This document shows, piece after piece, positions 16,812 to 25,412 of a stretch of DNA of 64,000 nucleotides (positions within the stretch are counted from its first letter, which is position 1; each line of letters begins with the position of its first letter). The stretch covers positions 1,299,372-1,363,371 of the forward strand of contig NZ_KI632511.1 in NCBI RefSeq assembly GCF_000504285.1. The letters run 5' to 3'. Origin of the DNA: Actinospica robiniae DSM 44927. Its GTDB lineage: Bacteria > Actinomycetota > Actinomycetes > Streptomycetales > Catenulisporaceae. Under the pieces are notes generated by a model, which ran no database searches, was not told the DNA's origin, and saw only the letters and a list, made by a program, of their open reading frames with translations. The position numbers and the translations under genes were made by a program.

Positions 16812-17146
16812 GCGTCTCCTCCTTCGCTCAAGTGCCATATCTCGGTGAGGTCGGACCAGCGCCCGCCGACCCCGGAGTCGGGCCACGGCGCCTGGCAGGG
16901 GTCTGTCAGCTGCCACCAGCGGCGTGTCTCGGGATCCGCGGCGATCGAAGCCATGTCGGCGTCGAAGTCCTGGCCGTCGTATTCGAAGTAGCTGAACAGG
17001 GTCTCGCCCCGCAGGAAGATGCTGTAGTTGCGCACCTTCGCCGCGCGCAGTGCGGCCTCGACACCGGGCCACACTTCGCGGTGCAGAGCGAGATACTCCT
17101 CGCGGTGTTCGGGTAGCAGCCGTATGGTCTGGGCGATTCGGAGCAT
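16808..17146 (-). CDS. L-rhamnose/L-fucose mutarotase family protein
   Basis: 112-residue RhaM-type mutarotase that interconverts alpha and beta anomers of a deoxy sugar so that the dehydrogenase can use it. Length matches the family (about 105-115). Conserved elements are H22 in ALHREVWP, the NYSIFL segment with Y41, and the RWWQLTDPCQ tail with paired Trp. The ATG at 17146 follows AAAGGA. It lies 11 bases after the amidohydrolase stop. Its presence is the best evidence that the operon handles L-fucose, L-rhamnose or a similar sugar. Confidence 0.92.
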   Translation of the reverse strand: MLRIAQTIRLLPEHREEYLALHREVWPGVEAALRAAKVRNYSIFLRGETLFSYFEYDGQDFDADMASIAADPETRRWWQLTDPCQAPWPDSGVGGRWSDLTEIWHLSEGGDA

Positions 17147-17157
17147 GCCGGGTCCTT

Positions 17158-18012
17158 TCACAGGGTCTCGGCCGGGGCGGGGGTTGTGAGGTAGAGGCGT
17201 TCGGCGTTGCCGGCCATCACCGCGGGCGCGGCGCCCGCGTCGTGGCCGTCGACGGCTTCTCGCACGAGGTCGAGCCAGTCGTCGTAGCCGGTCGCCAGAG
17301 TCAGGACGGGCCAGTCGCTTCCGAACAGGCAGCGGTCCGTGCCGAAGGTCTCGAGCACGTATGTCAGGGCTTCGATGTAGTAGGCGCGGGGCGTGCCGAC
17401 CGGCGACTCGGTGACCAGGCCCGAGAGCTTGCACACCACGTGGGGCAGCGTGCTGAGTTCGCGGATCGCGGCGCGCCAGGCGTCGTGGCCGGGGCCGGGG
17501 CCGGGCCGGGGCTTGCCGAGGTGGTCGAGCACGATCGTGGTCTGCGGGCACGCTCGTGCCAGCGTGATCAGCTCGGGCAACTGCCGGTCTCTGACGCACG
17601 CGTCGAACGGCAGGCCGGATTCGCCGAGCAGCCGGGTGCCCCGCAGCATCGCCGACGAGGCGATGAAGCCGTCGTCCTCGTCCTGCAGGTTGCGGCGCAC
17701 GCCCACCACGAGCGGGTCGGCTTGGAAGGCGCGCAGTCTCTGTTCGACGTCCGCGTCCTCGATGTCGGCGTGCGCGACGATACCGCGGATCCAATGGCGG
17801 GCGGCGGCTTCGCGTCGCACCCACGCGACTTCGTCCGTCGCCTGCCCGGCGACGCGGCCGGCTTCGACCGCGATCACCTCGGGCGGCGCGGTGTGGCCGG
17901 AGGCGTAGTCGCACGGGGTGTGCGGACGGTCGAGGATTCCTTCCAGCCACGGGTAGCTCAGCTGGGCGGGATCGATGAAGTGTACGTGGGTGTCGATGAC
18001 GGCCGCGGTCAC
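17158..18012 (-). CDS. Amidohydrolase (fuconolactonase-like lactonase)
   Basis: 284-residue TIM-barrel hydrolase of the PF04909 group. DTHVHF near the N-terminus (H9, H11), the internal VLDHLGKPR and the late FGSDWPV supply the family's His and Asp residues. This subgroup includes L-fuconolactonase, L-rhamnono-lactonase and related sugar-lactone hydrolases. GTG start at 18012 overlaps the aldo/keto reductase stop by 4 bases. It would open the lactone made by that reductase. Confidence 0.9.
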   Translation of the reverse strand: MTAAVIDTHVHFIDPAQLSYPWLEGILDRPHTPCDYASGHTAPPEVIAVEAGRVAGQATDEVAWVRREAAARHWIRGIVAHADIEDADVEQRLRAFQADPLVVGVRRNLQDEDDGFIASSAMLRGTRLLGESGLPFDACVRDRQLPELITLARACPQTTIVLDHLGKPRPGPGPGHDAWRAAIRELSTLPHVVCKLSGLVTESPVGTPRAYYIEALTYVLETFGTDRCLFGSDWPVLTLATGYDDWLDLVREAVDGHDAGAAPAVMAGNAERLYLTTPAPAETL

Positions 18013-18959
18013 AGCGCACCCCCGCCGGGCCGCTGGTTCTCGGGGCGGCCGTTCACCCAGCCTCGGTCCCGGACGGGTGCGAGGATCTGCTCGACCTCCC
18101 GCAGCAGATTCGGGTCGGGCGTCTGCTGAGCCCAGTCGAGGCTGGCGCGCACGTTCGCCGGGTCCGCGGAGCCGATCACCGTACTGGCGAACGGCCCGGT
18201 GGACACGGAAAACGCGAGCGCGAGCTCGGCGATGTCGGAACCCCGCGCGGCGCAGGCGGCGGCCGCGGCGGCGCAGCGCTCGAGCACTTCCGGCGCCGCC
18301 GGATGCCAGGCCGGCGCCCCGCGGGTGGTCAGCGCTCCCATGCCGAGCGGGGAGGCGTTGATCACGGCGACTCCGAGCTCGTCGAACCGGTCGCGCCATG
18401 CGGCGAGCCGCCGGTCCTGCAGGGTGTACTGGCAGTAGGACATGACGGTGTCGATCTCGGCGCGTTCGGCGACATAGGCCAGCGCCGGCAGCGGATATCC
18501 GGTCACGCCCACGGCGCGCACGGTGCCGGCCTGTTGAAGGGCGCGCAGAGCGGGCAGGGTCTCGTCGATGACCTGGTCGAGGTCGACGAATTCGATGTCG
18601 TGGCACTGGACCAGGTCGAGGTAGTTGGTACCCAGCCTCGCGAGAGACTCGTGAACGCTACGCGTCACGCCCTCGGCGCTGAAGTCGAACTCTGCGTCAC
18701 CGTAGCGACCCACCTTGCTCGCCAGCACATAGCCGGCGCGGGCGATTCCGCGCAGGGCCTTGCCCAGCACGGTTTCCGCGGTGGTGGCGCCGTAGTAGGG
18801 CGAGACGTCGATGAAGTTCACCCCGCCGTCGAGCGCGGTGTGCACCGCGTCGATCCCGTCTTGCTCCCGAAAGACGCCGTAGACCGCGCCGAGCGGCGAG
18901 GCTCCATATCCGACGACGGATATCTCAAGCCCGGTCTTGCCGAGTACGCGCCTGTTCAC
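18009..18959 (-). CDS. Aldo/keto reductase (L-fucose/aldose 1-dehydrogenase type)
   Basis: 316-residue AKR barrel. The catalytic tetrad is visible as D51 and Y56 (FIDVSPYYG), K82 (ASKVG) and H120 (LVQCHDIEF). The family member known as D-threo-aldose 1-dehydrogenase oxidises L-fucose to the lactone and has this size and the same neighbours. GTG start at 18959 overlaps the upstream 641-residue gene by 4 bases. First oxidative step of the proposed pathway. Confidence 0.92.
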   Translation of the reverse strand: MNRRVLGKTGLEISVVGYGASPLGAVYGVFREQDGIDAVHTALDGGVNFIDVSPYYGATTAETVLGKALRGIARAGYVLASKVGRYGDAEFDFSAEGVTRSVHESLARLGTNYLDLVQCHDIEFVDLDQVIDETLPALRALQQAGTVRAVGVTGYPLPALAYVAERAEIDTVMSYCQYTLQDRRLAAWRDRFDELGVAVINASPLGMGALTTRGAPAWHPAAPEVLERCAAAAAACAARGSDIAELALAFSVSTGPFASTVIGSADPANVRASLDWAQQTPDPNLLREVEQILAPVRDRGWVNGRPENQRPGGGAL

Positions 18960-20881
18960 CGCGGTTCCCCGGAAGCATCGAACGGGGTGCGGTAGGACGC
19001 GGTGTTCGCGCGCAGCTCCATCGCTACAGTCAGGCGTATCCGGGTGGAGCGCGGGAGTATCACGCGCAGCCACGGTCCGTCGGCTTCGATGCTCTCGGTG
19101 CTCACATGCGGAGCGCGGTGCCCGTAGTCGTACATGTCGCCGATCCAGGATCCATCGTCGCAGACGGAGTATTCGACCGAACCGATGGCGTGCTCGGCGA
19201 AGGCGCCGGCCTGCACGATCAGGGTGTGCGGCTGTTCGGGGTCGAGGTTGACCAGGTCGATGACGGTCGCGGCCGGATCGATGCTGGAGACCAGCGCCGC
19301 CACCTGCGGCGGCAGTCCGGGACGGCGGGCGTCCGCGTCGTAGTAGCGCACCCGCGCCTGCTGCAGGCCACCGTTGTAGATCACCTGCGGTCCGCCCCAG
19401 GTGAGTTGGACGAGCGCTTCGGTCACCACCGGGTTGGACTGCTGCCACAGGTGGATGTCCTCCTCCGGCACGTCGACGTCCCGGTACGCCTCCACCCGTT
19501 GGAGCCGGTGACGCACCTGGGCCTGGGCCGCGGCGAGGATCTTCTCGGGGTAGTCGGGGTGATCGCCGGCCAGGAAGGCGAGCCAGGGCTCTTCGTGTCC
19601 GGCCTCCTCTTTGCTGCGGAAGGAACGTACGTTGCGCCAGTCGTATCCGACGCCCTCGCGCAGACGCTCGATGCGCTCGAGGTCGGCGGGATCCGCGGTG
19701 TGATGCCAAAGCGCCGTCGGCACGCCCATGAGCATCGGGCTGTAGTCGAACCAGCCGTCATCGCCGTGCCGATAGGGTACGTGCAGCGTCGGCGTGTTGA
19801 CGTCCTCGACAAGCTGCACCTGCCACTTCGAGCGGATGCTCGAGTCGGCCTGGGCGAAGGTCATGACCTTGCCGTGAGAGATGATCTCGTCGAGCGCGGG
19901 ACGCACAAGGTCGAGGTACGACTCGTCGCCGGCCACCGAGGCCGCCGCGAGCGCGGCGACGATCGCGGCGTGCCCCACGCTGTACCAGCCGTGCGGCCAG
20001 GACCAACCGTAGTGCCCTCCGTACCAGCGGCCGTCGAGCAGGCCTCCGACCGTGCCGTCGGGGGCGACGTTGTCCGGCACGATTCCGTGGTTGGCCTTCG
20101 CGCGCTCGAGCCAGGCGCCGACGTACTCGGTGATCCACTGCCGATAACGGTCGTCGCCGGTGAGCAGCAGGGCGTTGTGGATGAGCCCTGCGACGGCCAG
20201 GTTCACCACGGTGTCGCCTTCGCCCATGCGCCGGATCATCTCCGTGCTCAGCCGCGGGTCCTCGGCGCGCTCGGGCTCCGGGGCGTCGGGGGGCAGCAGC
20301 CAGGCGAGCGGGAAGCCGTACATGTCCGCTTCCTTGGCCAGCCACGGATAGTTGGGGCCGTCGAACAGCCCCTGGCGCTCGAGGTCGCTGCCGTTGTGCG
20401 GGCGGCGGACGATTCGGTGTTCGGGGTCGTAGTTGCCGTGGCCGGGATCGACGTAGAGCTCGGCGAAGCGCACGGCCCGCTCACGCCAGCGGTCGGGGTT
20501 GGCCATGCACAGGAAGTAGAGCAGCAGCAGGCTTTCGCTCTGGTGGAACCAGTCGTAGCCGCGTTCGTACTCGTCCTGGAGCATGCCCAGCTCAGTCAGC
20601 TGCCTCGTCACCCCTTCCCAGTGCTTCTCGCTGGCCGCGAGCAGGTCCGGCGCGCCGCCGAGCAGGTAGAGCTGCGGCCAGTTGAAGAAGACCTCGTAGA
20701 AGTCGTCGACCCCGTCCCGCGTGGTCAGCCGGCCGCGGTAGTTCAGCCGCCCGTCCTCACCGGTGAACGCGCGCTCGAACACGCGCCACGCGGTATCGAG
20801 CAGGTCGAACAGCTCGCGCTGCGCCAGCGCCCAGCCGGGCGGCTCGAGCAGCGGCACCGAGGCGGTGATGGTGGGATACAT
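18956..20881 (-). CDS. Uncharacterised 641-residue protein, probable (alpha/alpha)6-barrel enzyme
   Basis: No family is recognised with certainty. The sequence is rich in Trp and Tyr and reads like a helical-toroid glycosidase or lyase: FNWPQLYLLGG, YDWFHQSESLLLLYFLCM, GRWYGGHYGWSWPHGW, and a short beta-rich C-terminus (SVEYSVCDDGSWIGDMYDYG). No signal peptide, so it should be cytoplasmic and act on a small imported substrate. ATG at 20881 follows GGAGAG. It lies between the transporter genes and the sugar-oxidation genes with an 87-base gap before it and a 4-base overlap after it. It could be an unsaturated-glycoside or disaccharide hydrolase feeding the pathway. Confidence 0.9.
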   Translation of the reverse strand: MYPTITASVPLLEPPGWALAQRELFDLLDTAWRVFERAFTGEDGRLNYRGRLTTRDGVDDFYEVFFNWPQLYLLGGAPDLLAASEKHWEGVTRQLTELGMLQDEYERGYDWFHQSESLLLLYFLCMANPDRWRERAVRFAELYVDPGHGNYDPEHRIVRRPHNGSDLERQGLFDGPNYPWLAKEADMYGFPLAWLLPPDAPEPERAEDPRLSTEMIRRMGEGDTVVNLAVAGLIHNALLLTGDDRYRQWITEYVGAWLERAKANHGIVPDNVAPDGTVGGLLDGRWYGGHYGWSWPHGWYSVGHAAIVAALAAASVAGDESYLDLVRPALDEIISHGKVMTFAQADSSIRSKWQVQLVEDVNTPTLHVPYRHGDDGWFDYSPMLMGVPTALWHHTADPADLERIERLREGVGYDWRNVRSFRSKEEAGHEEPWLAFLAGDHPDYPEKILAAAQAQVRHRLQRVEAYRDVDVPEEDIHLWQQSNPVVTEALVQLTWGGPQVIYNGGLQQARVRYYDADARRPGLPPQVAALVSSIDPAATVIDLVNLDPEQPHTLIVQAGAFAEHAIGSVEYSVCDDGSWIGDMYDYGHRAPHVSTESIEADGPWLRVILPRSTRIRLTVAMELRANTASYRTPFDASGEPR

Positions 20882-20968
20882 CCGGATGACTCTCCATTCC
20901 GAAGGCCCCCCGCGCCGGCGGCGACGCGGGGTGTGGTGCAGGTTGCGGTGCGGGTGACGCGGTCGCCG

Positions 20969-21907
20969 CTATTCCTTGGTGGCGCCGGCGAGCATGCCGG
21001 CGACGAGGAACCGCTGCGAGAACAGGAAGACCAGCAGCACCGGCGTGATCGCCAGCAGTGTGGCCAGCGCGAGTTCCGGGCGTTCGACCGCCGCGGTGCC
21101 CGCGGTGGGGTTGAACTGGGGGACGTTGTCCAGGAGCGTCCCGAGGCCCACCTGGACGGGGAACTGATCGCTCTGCGGGAGCAGGACGTAGGGCAGGAAG
21201 TAGTTGGTCCAGTTCGCCACGAAGCTGAAGAACCCCACGAGCGCGACGACCGGGATGGCCAGCGGCAGCGCGACCCGACGGAAGACCCCGAACTCGGAGC
21301 AGCCGTCGAGCCTGGCTGCGTCCAGCAGGTCTCTGGGCAGTGCGGTGCTGAAGTAGATGTACGTCAGGAACACGCCGAAGGGGTAGAACGAGTACGGCAG
21401 GATGATCGACCACATCGAGCCGATCAAGTGGACGGCGTTGATCTCGAGGAAGAGCGGCACCACGAGCGTCGCGCTCGGCATCAGCATCACGATCAGCGTG
21501 GCGACCAGGAGAGTACGCCGGCCGCGGAACTCGGTCATCGCCAGCGCATAACCCGTTGGCACCGCCACGGCGAGGGTGATCACCAGGGCGAGGAACGCGT
21601 AAAGCGCGGAGTTGCGCAGCCACAGGAAGACCGTGTCACCCTGGTAGGCCGTCAACGCGTCCCAGTTCGCCCGCAGACCGTGCCAGGATCCGAACGACAG
21701 AGGATTGCCACTGATCAACTGGTCGTCGGTCTTCGTCGCGGCCAGCACCAGCCACAGCACCGGCACGACGAAGAACAGCAGGAAGAACAGCAGCAGGATC
21801 GCGGCGAGCGGATTGGGGATCCGGCGGCGCCCGCGGGTGCCGCGCGTCGTGCGCGCGCCTTCGCGCAGGTAGATCGGCACAGGTGGTCGGCGCAGGTCAG
21901 TCGGCAT
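20969..21907 (-). CDS. Carbohydrate ABC transporter permease (MalG type)
   Basis: 312-residue inner-membrane permease. Arg-rich cytoplasmic N-terminus, six helices, and coupling loop DAARLDGCSEFGVFRRVALPLAIP. It overlaps the preceding permease by 11 bases. It is a close paralogue of the orphan permease at 29500-30405, sharing for example FGSWH and TVFLWLRNSA. It differs by an insertion near VERPELALATLLAITP. Confidence 0.94.
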   Translation of the reverse strand: MPTDLRRPPVPIYLREGARTTRGTRGRRRIPNPLAAILLLFFLLFFVVPVLWLVLAATKTDDQLISGNPLSFGSWHGLRANWDALTAYQGDTVFLWLRNSALYAFLALVITLAVAVPTGYALAMTEFRGRRTLLVATLIVMLMPSATLVVPLFLEINAVHLIGSMWSIILPYSFYPFGVFLTYIYFSTALPRDLLDAARLDGCSEFGVFRRVALPLAIPVVALVGFFSFVANWTNYFLPYVLLPQSDQFPVQVGLGTLLDNVPQFNPTAGTAAVERPELALATLLAITPVLLVFLFSQRFLVAGMLAGATKE

Positions 21908-22814
21908 CGAAGAACCCCGATCTGGTGACGAAGACGCTCGCGACCACCAATCCGATCACCAGCAGCTCGACAGAGATCGCGGCGGCGGTGTTGACGTTGT
22001 TGTTCTGGAACGCGAAGTCGTAGGAGAGCTGGTTGAGCGAGTAGTCTCGCCCGGCCACCCCGTTGCTCGCCTGGGACAGCAGTTCGGGCTCGACGAAGAG
22101 CTGAGTGCCGCCGGCGAACGCGAGGATCGCCATGTAGACGATCCACTTGCGCAGCAACGGGATCTGGATGCGGCGCGCGATCTGCCAGGCGTTCGCACCG
22201 TCGATCCGCGCGGCTTCGATCATGTCGTGCGGGATGTTGTTGAGCGCGCCGTACATCACCACGATCCAGCCGCCCGCGCCGGTCCAGAACGCGATGATCG
22301 TAAGCAGGATCGGGAGGTGTCCCGGCGCGATGACCTGCGCGAAAGTGTCGTATCCGAGGCCGCGCAGGAGGAACCCGGCGGGGCTGACCGCCGGGTCGAG
22401 CATGAACAGCCACACCATCACGCTCGCCGCGCCGGCCAGCGCGCCGGGAATGTAGTAGACGAAGCGCAACACCTTGCTGAGCGGGCGCGCGGCGAGCCGG
22501 TGCAGCACGAGTGAGAGCCCGACGACGAACACCACCAGCGAGACCAGCCAGAACACCAGGTACAGCCCGATGTGCGTGATCGCGGGAACGAAGCGGAAGT
22601 CGGAGGCGGCCGCGGTGAAGTTCGACAGACCCGCGAAGGTGTCGCCTGCATTCGTGAAGGCGAAGTAGACCGCGTACACCGTGGGCACGACGCCGAAGGC
22701 GATCAGCAGAAGGGTGTAGGCGGCGACGAATCCGTGCCCGGCCCGTCCGGGCCACAGCGCGCGCCGGGTGGCGGGCGCTGTGGTCCGAACGGTGGTCGAT
22801 GCCGTGCTCGTCAC
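21897..22814 (-). CDS. Carbohydrate ABC transporter permease (MalF type)
   Basis: 305-residue inner-membrane permease with coupling loop EAARIDGANAWQIARRIQIPLL. Second gene of the operon, overlapping the binding-protein stop by 4 bases. The C-terminal residues (AAAISVELLVIGLVVASVF then RSGFFDAD) match the relic at 30395-30487, identifying that relic as a dead copy of this gene type. Confidence 0.94.
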   Translation of the reverse strand: MTSTASTTVRTTAPATRRALWPGRAGHGFVAAYTLLLIAFGVVPTVYAVYFAFTNAGDTFAGLSNFTAAASDFRFVPAITHIGLYLVFWLVSLVVFVVGLSLVLHRLAARPLSKVLRFVYYIPGALAGAASVMVWLFMLDPAVSPAGFLLRGLGYDTFAQVIAPGHLPILLTIIAFWTGAGGWIVVMYGALNNIPHDMIEAARIDGANAWQIARRIQIPLLRKWIVYMAILAFAGGTQLFVEPELLSQASNGVAGRDYSLNQLSYDFAFQNNNVNTAAAISVELLVIGLVVASVFVTRSGFFDAD

Positions 22815-24184
22815 TTCTGGGTCACCTGGTAGCCGTCGGCCTGCGCGTAGTTCGCCACCTGGCTCTGCCAGGCCGGCAGCAGGGAGGCGATGGTCTTACC
22901 CGCGTTCATCCCGGGCAATACCGCCGCGGCCCAGATCGCCTCCTGGCTGAACTGCGGGTAGCCCCAGCCGGACCACACCTCGTTCGCCGCGGTCTGGAGG
23001 ACACTGCTGACGTCGCCGGCGTAGTACTTGGAGGAGGCCTGGTTCGCCAGCCAGGTCTTGGCCGCCGGCGCGTAGGCCGGGTAGCCCGGGGCCAGCTTGC
23101 CCTGGTAGTCGTCCGACGTGGTCACCCAGGTCAGGAAGGCCGTGGCCGCCTTGAGGTTCTTGCTGTGTGCCGAGAGCAGCCAGGTGCCGCCGCCGACGTT
23201 GCCGACCGTCGGGCTCTCCCCCGGCCACTGCGGCATCGCCGCCGCGGAGATCTGTCCGGCCGGAGTCTTGAAGGTCGACTGGAACAGCGCGCCGCCGTAC
23301 CACGCCGGCCCCGGCAGCATCAGGATCTTGCTCGCCTCGTTCTTGTCGAAATCGGAGCTGAACACGCTCGACTTCGACATCGTGCCGTCGGCCAGCAGCG
23401 CGTCGAGCACCGAGGCCATCCGCGTGCAGTTCGCGCTCTTCGCATCGACGGTCACGGCCTTCGGGCTGGTGACCTGGTTGGCGCCGCACTTGCTCGCCCA
23501 CATGAAGATCTCGGGAGTGAAGTTGTCCCCGGCCGAACCCACGATGTAGCCCGGATGCTGAGCGGCGACCTGCTCACCGAGCTGCTGGTACTGCGCCCAC
23601 GTCGTCGGCAGACTGTAGCCCCACTGCTTCATCAACGCGGCGTTGTACCACAGCACCGTCTGGGACAAGTCGTTGCGCAGACAGTAGACCGTGCCATCCA
23701 CCGAGCACGGCTCATTCGCGTTCGTCGCCCAACCCGACAGCGTCGATGACGGTATCAGGCCCTTGTTCAGTGGCGCCGCGAACCCTTCCGGCACCGCCCA
23801 GGACGCCTCGTTGTTCTGCGAGGAGAAGACCACGTCCGGCCAGCCCTTGCCGGTCCGGTTGAACAGACCCACCTTCGTCTGCAGGTAGTTCGAGCCGTTC
23901 GCATCCCCGTCATAGGTGACGATGTCCATCTTCACCGACGGGTTTTCCTTCTGATACAGCTGAGCCGCCGGCAGCCGGTCCGAATCCACCCACACCGTCA
24001 ACGTCCCACCGGTCTGCGCAGCCTGGGTGAACCCGTCCGAGACACTCCCGCCACCGCCGCCACCACCGTTACCGCATGCACTCGCCGCGGCCAACACCAG
24101 CGCGCCGCCCAGCGCGGCACTGAGCATCCTGCCCCGCAGGACTCGGGGCGCACGCCCCGCGCGCTCGCGGATCTTCCTTGTCAT
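22811..24184 (-). CDS. Sugar ABC transporter substrate-binding lipoprotein
   Basis: First gene of the nine-gene operon, 457 residues. A basic N-terminus, hydrophobic core and AAASAC lipobox precede a Gly-rich spacer (GNGGGGGGGS) and a family-1 solute-binding fold. Start ATG 24184 with GGAG 7 bases upstream; a longer open frame upstream is leader sequence. As the receptor it sets substrate choice for the transporter. The ligand is inferred from the downstream enzymes to be a deoxy-sugar or a glycoside containing it. Confidence 0.93.
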   Translation of the reverse strand: MTRKIRERAGRAPRVLRGRMLSAALGGALVLAAASACGNGGGGGGGSVSDGFTQAAQTGGTLTVWVDSDRLPAAQLYQKENPSVKMDIVTYDGDANGSNYLQTKVGLFNRTGKGWPDVVFSSQNNEASWAVPEGFAAPLNKGLIPSSTLSGWATNANEPCSVDGTVYCLRNDLSQTVLWYNAALMKQWGYSLPTTWAQYQQLGEQVAAQHPGYIVGSAGDNFTPEIFMWASKCGANQVTSPKAVTVDAKSANCTRMASVLDALLADGTMSKSSVFSSDFDKNEASKILMLPGPAWYGGALFQSTFKTPAGQISAAAMPQWPGESPTVGNVGGGTWLLSAHSKNLKAATAFLTWVTTSDDYQGKLAPGYPAYAPAAKTWLANQASSKYYAGDVSSVLQTAANEVWSGWGYPQFSQEAIWAAAVLPGMNAGKTIASLLPAWQSQVANYAQADGYQVTQK

Positions 24185-24234
24185 GAGCAACTCCACTACG
24201 TTGTGGCGCCCGCCGCTGCGGCGGGCTTGAAACG

Positions 24235-24253
24235 CAAGATATGTAGGACTCAT
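24235..24253. promoter_or_regulatory. GntR operator copy on the transporter side
   Basis: CAAGATATGTAGGACTCAT is a three-mismatch copy of the element at 24493-24511 that lies inside the GntR promoter. It sits 51-69 bases upstream of the binding-protein start and would be within the leader of the minus-strand transcript. Confidence 0.5.
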
Positions 24254-24344
24254 CAGATCTGGGACACGGCGCTGTTCCACGCAGCGCCCACCCATTCCAG
24301 GCCCCGCATCCGCGGAAACTCGGCCGGTGCCTCGGTGATCTATA

Positions 24345-24370
24345 AAAGGCTCTCGGCGGCGCCACGTCAA
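24345..24370 (-). promoter_or_regulatory. Promoter of the nine-gene sugar operon
   Basis: On the minus strand TTGACG (24370-24365) is followed after 17-19 bases by TTTTATAGAT, giving TTTTAT or TTATAG as the -10. No competing hexamers are seen nearer the gene. The predicted leader is about 150 bases and includes the operator copy at 24235-24253. Confidence 0.5.
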
Positions 24371-24484
24371 GACAATGTGCGTGCCTATTTTTCAGATGTT
24401 CCTCCGATGAGCACTGTCGGTGCGTCCGTTTCACCCATGTTTGATCCACCTGAGCTGGTTTCTATCAGCCGATAAGTACGACAC

Positions 24485-24516
24485 ATCTTGACCAAGATCG
24501 GTACGACTCATAGACT
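24485..24516 (+). promoter_or_regulatory. GntR promoter with embedded operator
   Basis: TTGACC (24488-24493), exactly 17 bases, then TAGACT (24511-24516). The spacer is the operator-like element CAAGATCGGTACGACTCAT (24493-24511). ATCTTG-AC-CAAGAT (24485-24498) also forms a perfect inverted repeat over the -35, and GTACGACACAT occurs 24 bases upstream as a direct repeat. Autoregulation by the GntR protein is strongly suggested. Confidence 0.6.
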
Positions 24517-24573
24517 TCACGCACCGAACATCAGCCCTACGTTCAGGTGGGACCTGACCGAGAAGGAGGCGCG

Positions 24574-25347
24574 GTGGACCGCGAAACCACGAGAGCCGCT
24601 GCACAGGCGCCTGCCGGTCAGGACGCCGCCGGGCAGAGCCAGTACCGGCCGGGCTACGAGTTGGTGGCCGAGCAGATCCTCGAGCTGATCAATGGTGCGG
24701 GCCTACGCCCGGGTGATCGGATGCCGACGGAGAACGAACTGGCCGCCCGACTCGGCACCAGCCGCACCGTCGTACGCGAAGCTGTGAAGATCCTCTCCGC
24801 CATCGGCCGGGTCCGCGCCCACAAAGGCCGCGGCCTGTACGTCGCCGACGACGATGGCGTGCTCGGCGCCACCCGCCGGGAAGGCTTCTTTCTGCCGACC
24901 GACCTCGACCACGTGTACATGCTCTTCGAATTCCGCAGAGTCCAGGAATCGGCGGCCAGCCGCCTCGCCGCCACCCGCGCCACCCCGCCCGAACTCCAAG
25001 CCATCGAAGCCGCCGCCGACATGTGCCACCGAGCACACGCCACCGGCGACACAGAACTCTGGAACCAGGGCGACGACCAATTTCACCTCAGCATCGCCGC
25101 GGCCGCGCACAACCCATTCCTGGTCTCCACGGTGCGCGAAGCCCGCAGGCTGGTCAGACAATCGAGCACGATCGGCCTGCAGGGCACACTCGGCGGACAC
25201 GTCGAAGGAGCGCTCCAAGAACACACCGCCATCTACGAAGCCATCCGCACCGGCAACGCCGAAGCCGCCGCCCAAGCCGCCGCCATCCACCTCGACAACA
25301 CCCTCGAGGACTACCGACGCGAAATCCAACGCCGCGTCTTCGGCTAG
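24574..25347 (+). CDS. GntR-family (FadR/FCD subgroup) transcription regulator
   Basis: 257 residues. Winged helix about residues 25-95 (LRPGDRMPTENELAARLGTSRTVVREAVKILSAIGRVRAHKGRGLYV), then an all-helical FCD ligand domain with FRRVQESAASRLAA, HLSIAAAAHNPF and EHTAIYEAIRTGNAEAAAQAAAIHL supplying the metal-binding His and Asp set. GTG at 24574 follows GAAGGAGG by 4 bases. FCD regulators typically sense sugar acids, consistent with the divergent oxidative operon and the ruined aldolase/kinase downstream. Confidence 0.93.
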   Translation: MDRETTRAAAQAPAGQDAAGQSQYRPGYELVAEQILELINGAGLRPGDRMPTENELAARLGTSRTVVREAVKILSAIGRVRAHKGRGLYVADDDGVLGATRREGFFLPTDLDHVYMLFEFRRVQESAASRLAATRATPPELQAIEAAADMCHRAHATGDTELWNQGDDQFHLSIAAAAHNPFLVSTVREARRLVRQSSTIGLQGTLGGHVEGALQEHTAIYEAIRTGNAEAAAQAAAIHLDNTLEDYRREIQRRVFG

Positions 25348-25412
25348 AGCCAGTGCGATCCCGGAACTCGCCGCAGGACGCAAGCCACTGCCGACCGCGA
25401 AGGAGCTCTACC

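Noticed and set aside
19106-21928. 940-codon plus-strand open frame
   Set aside because: It runs antisense across the 641-residue gene and a permease; its translation is rich in Arg, Gly, Val and His with no domain features.
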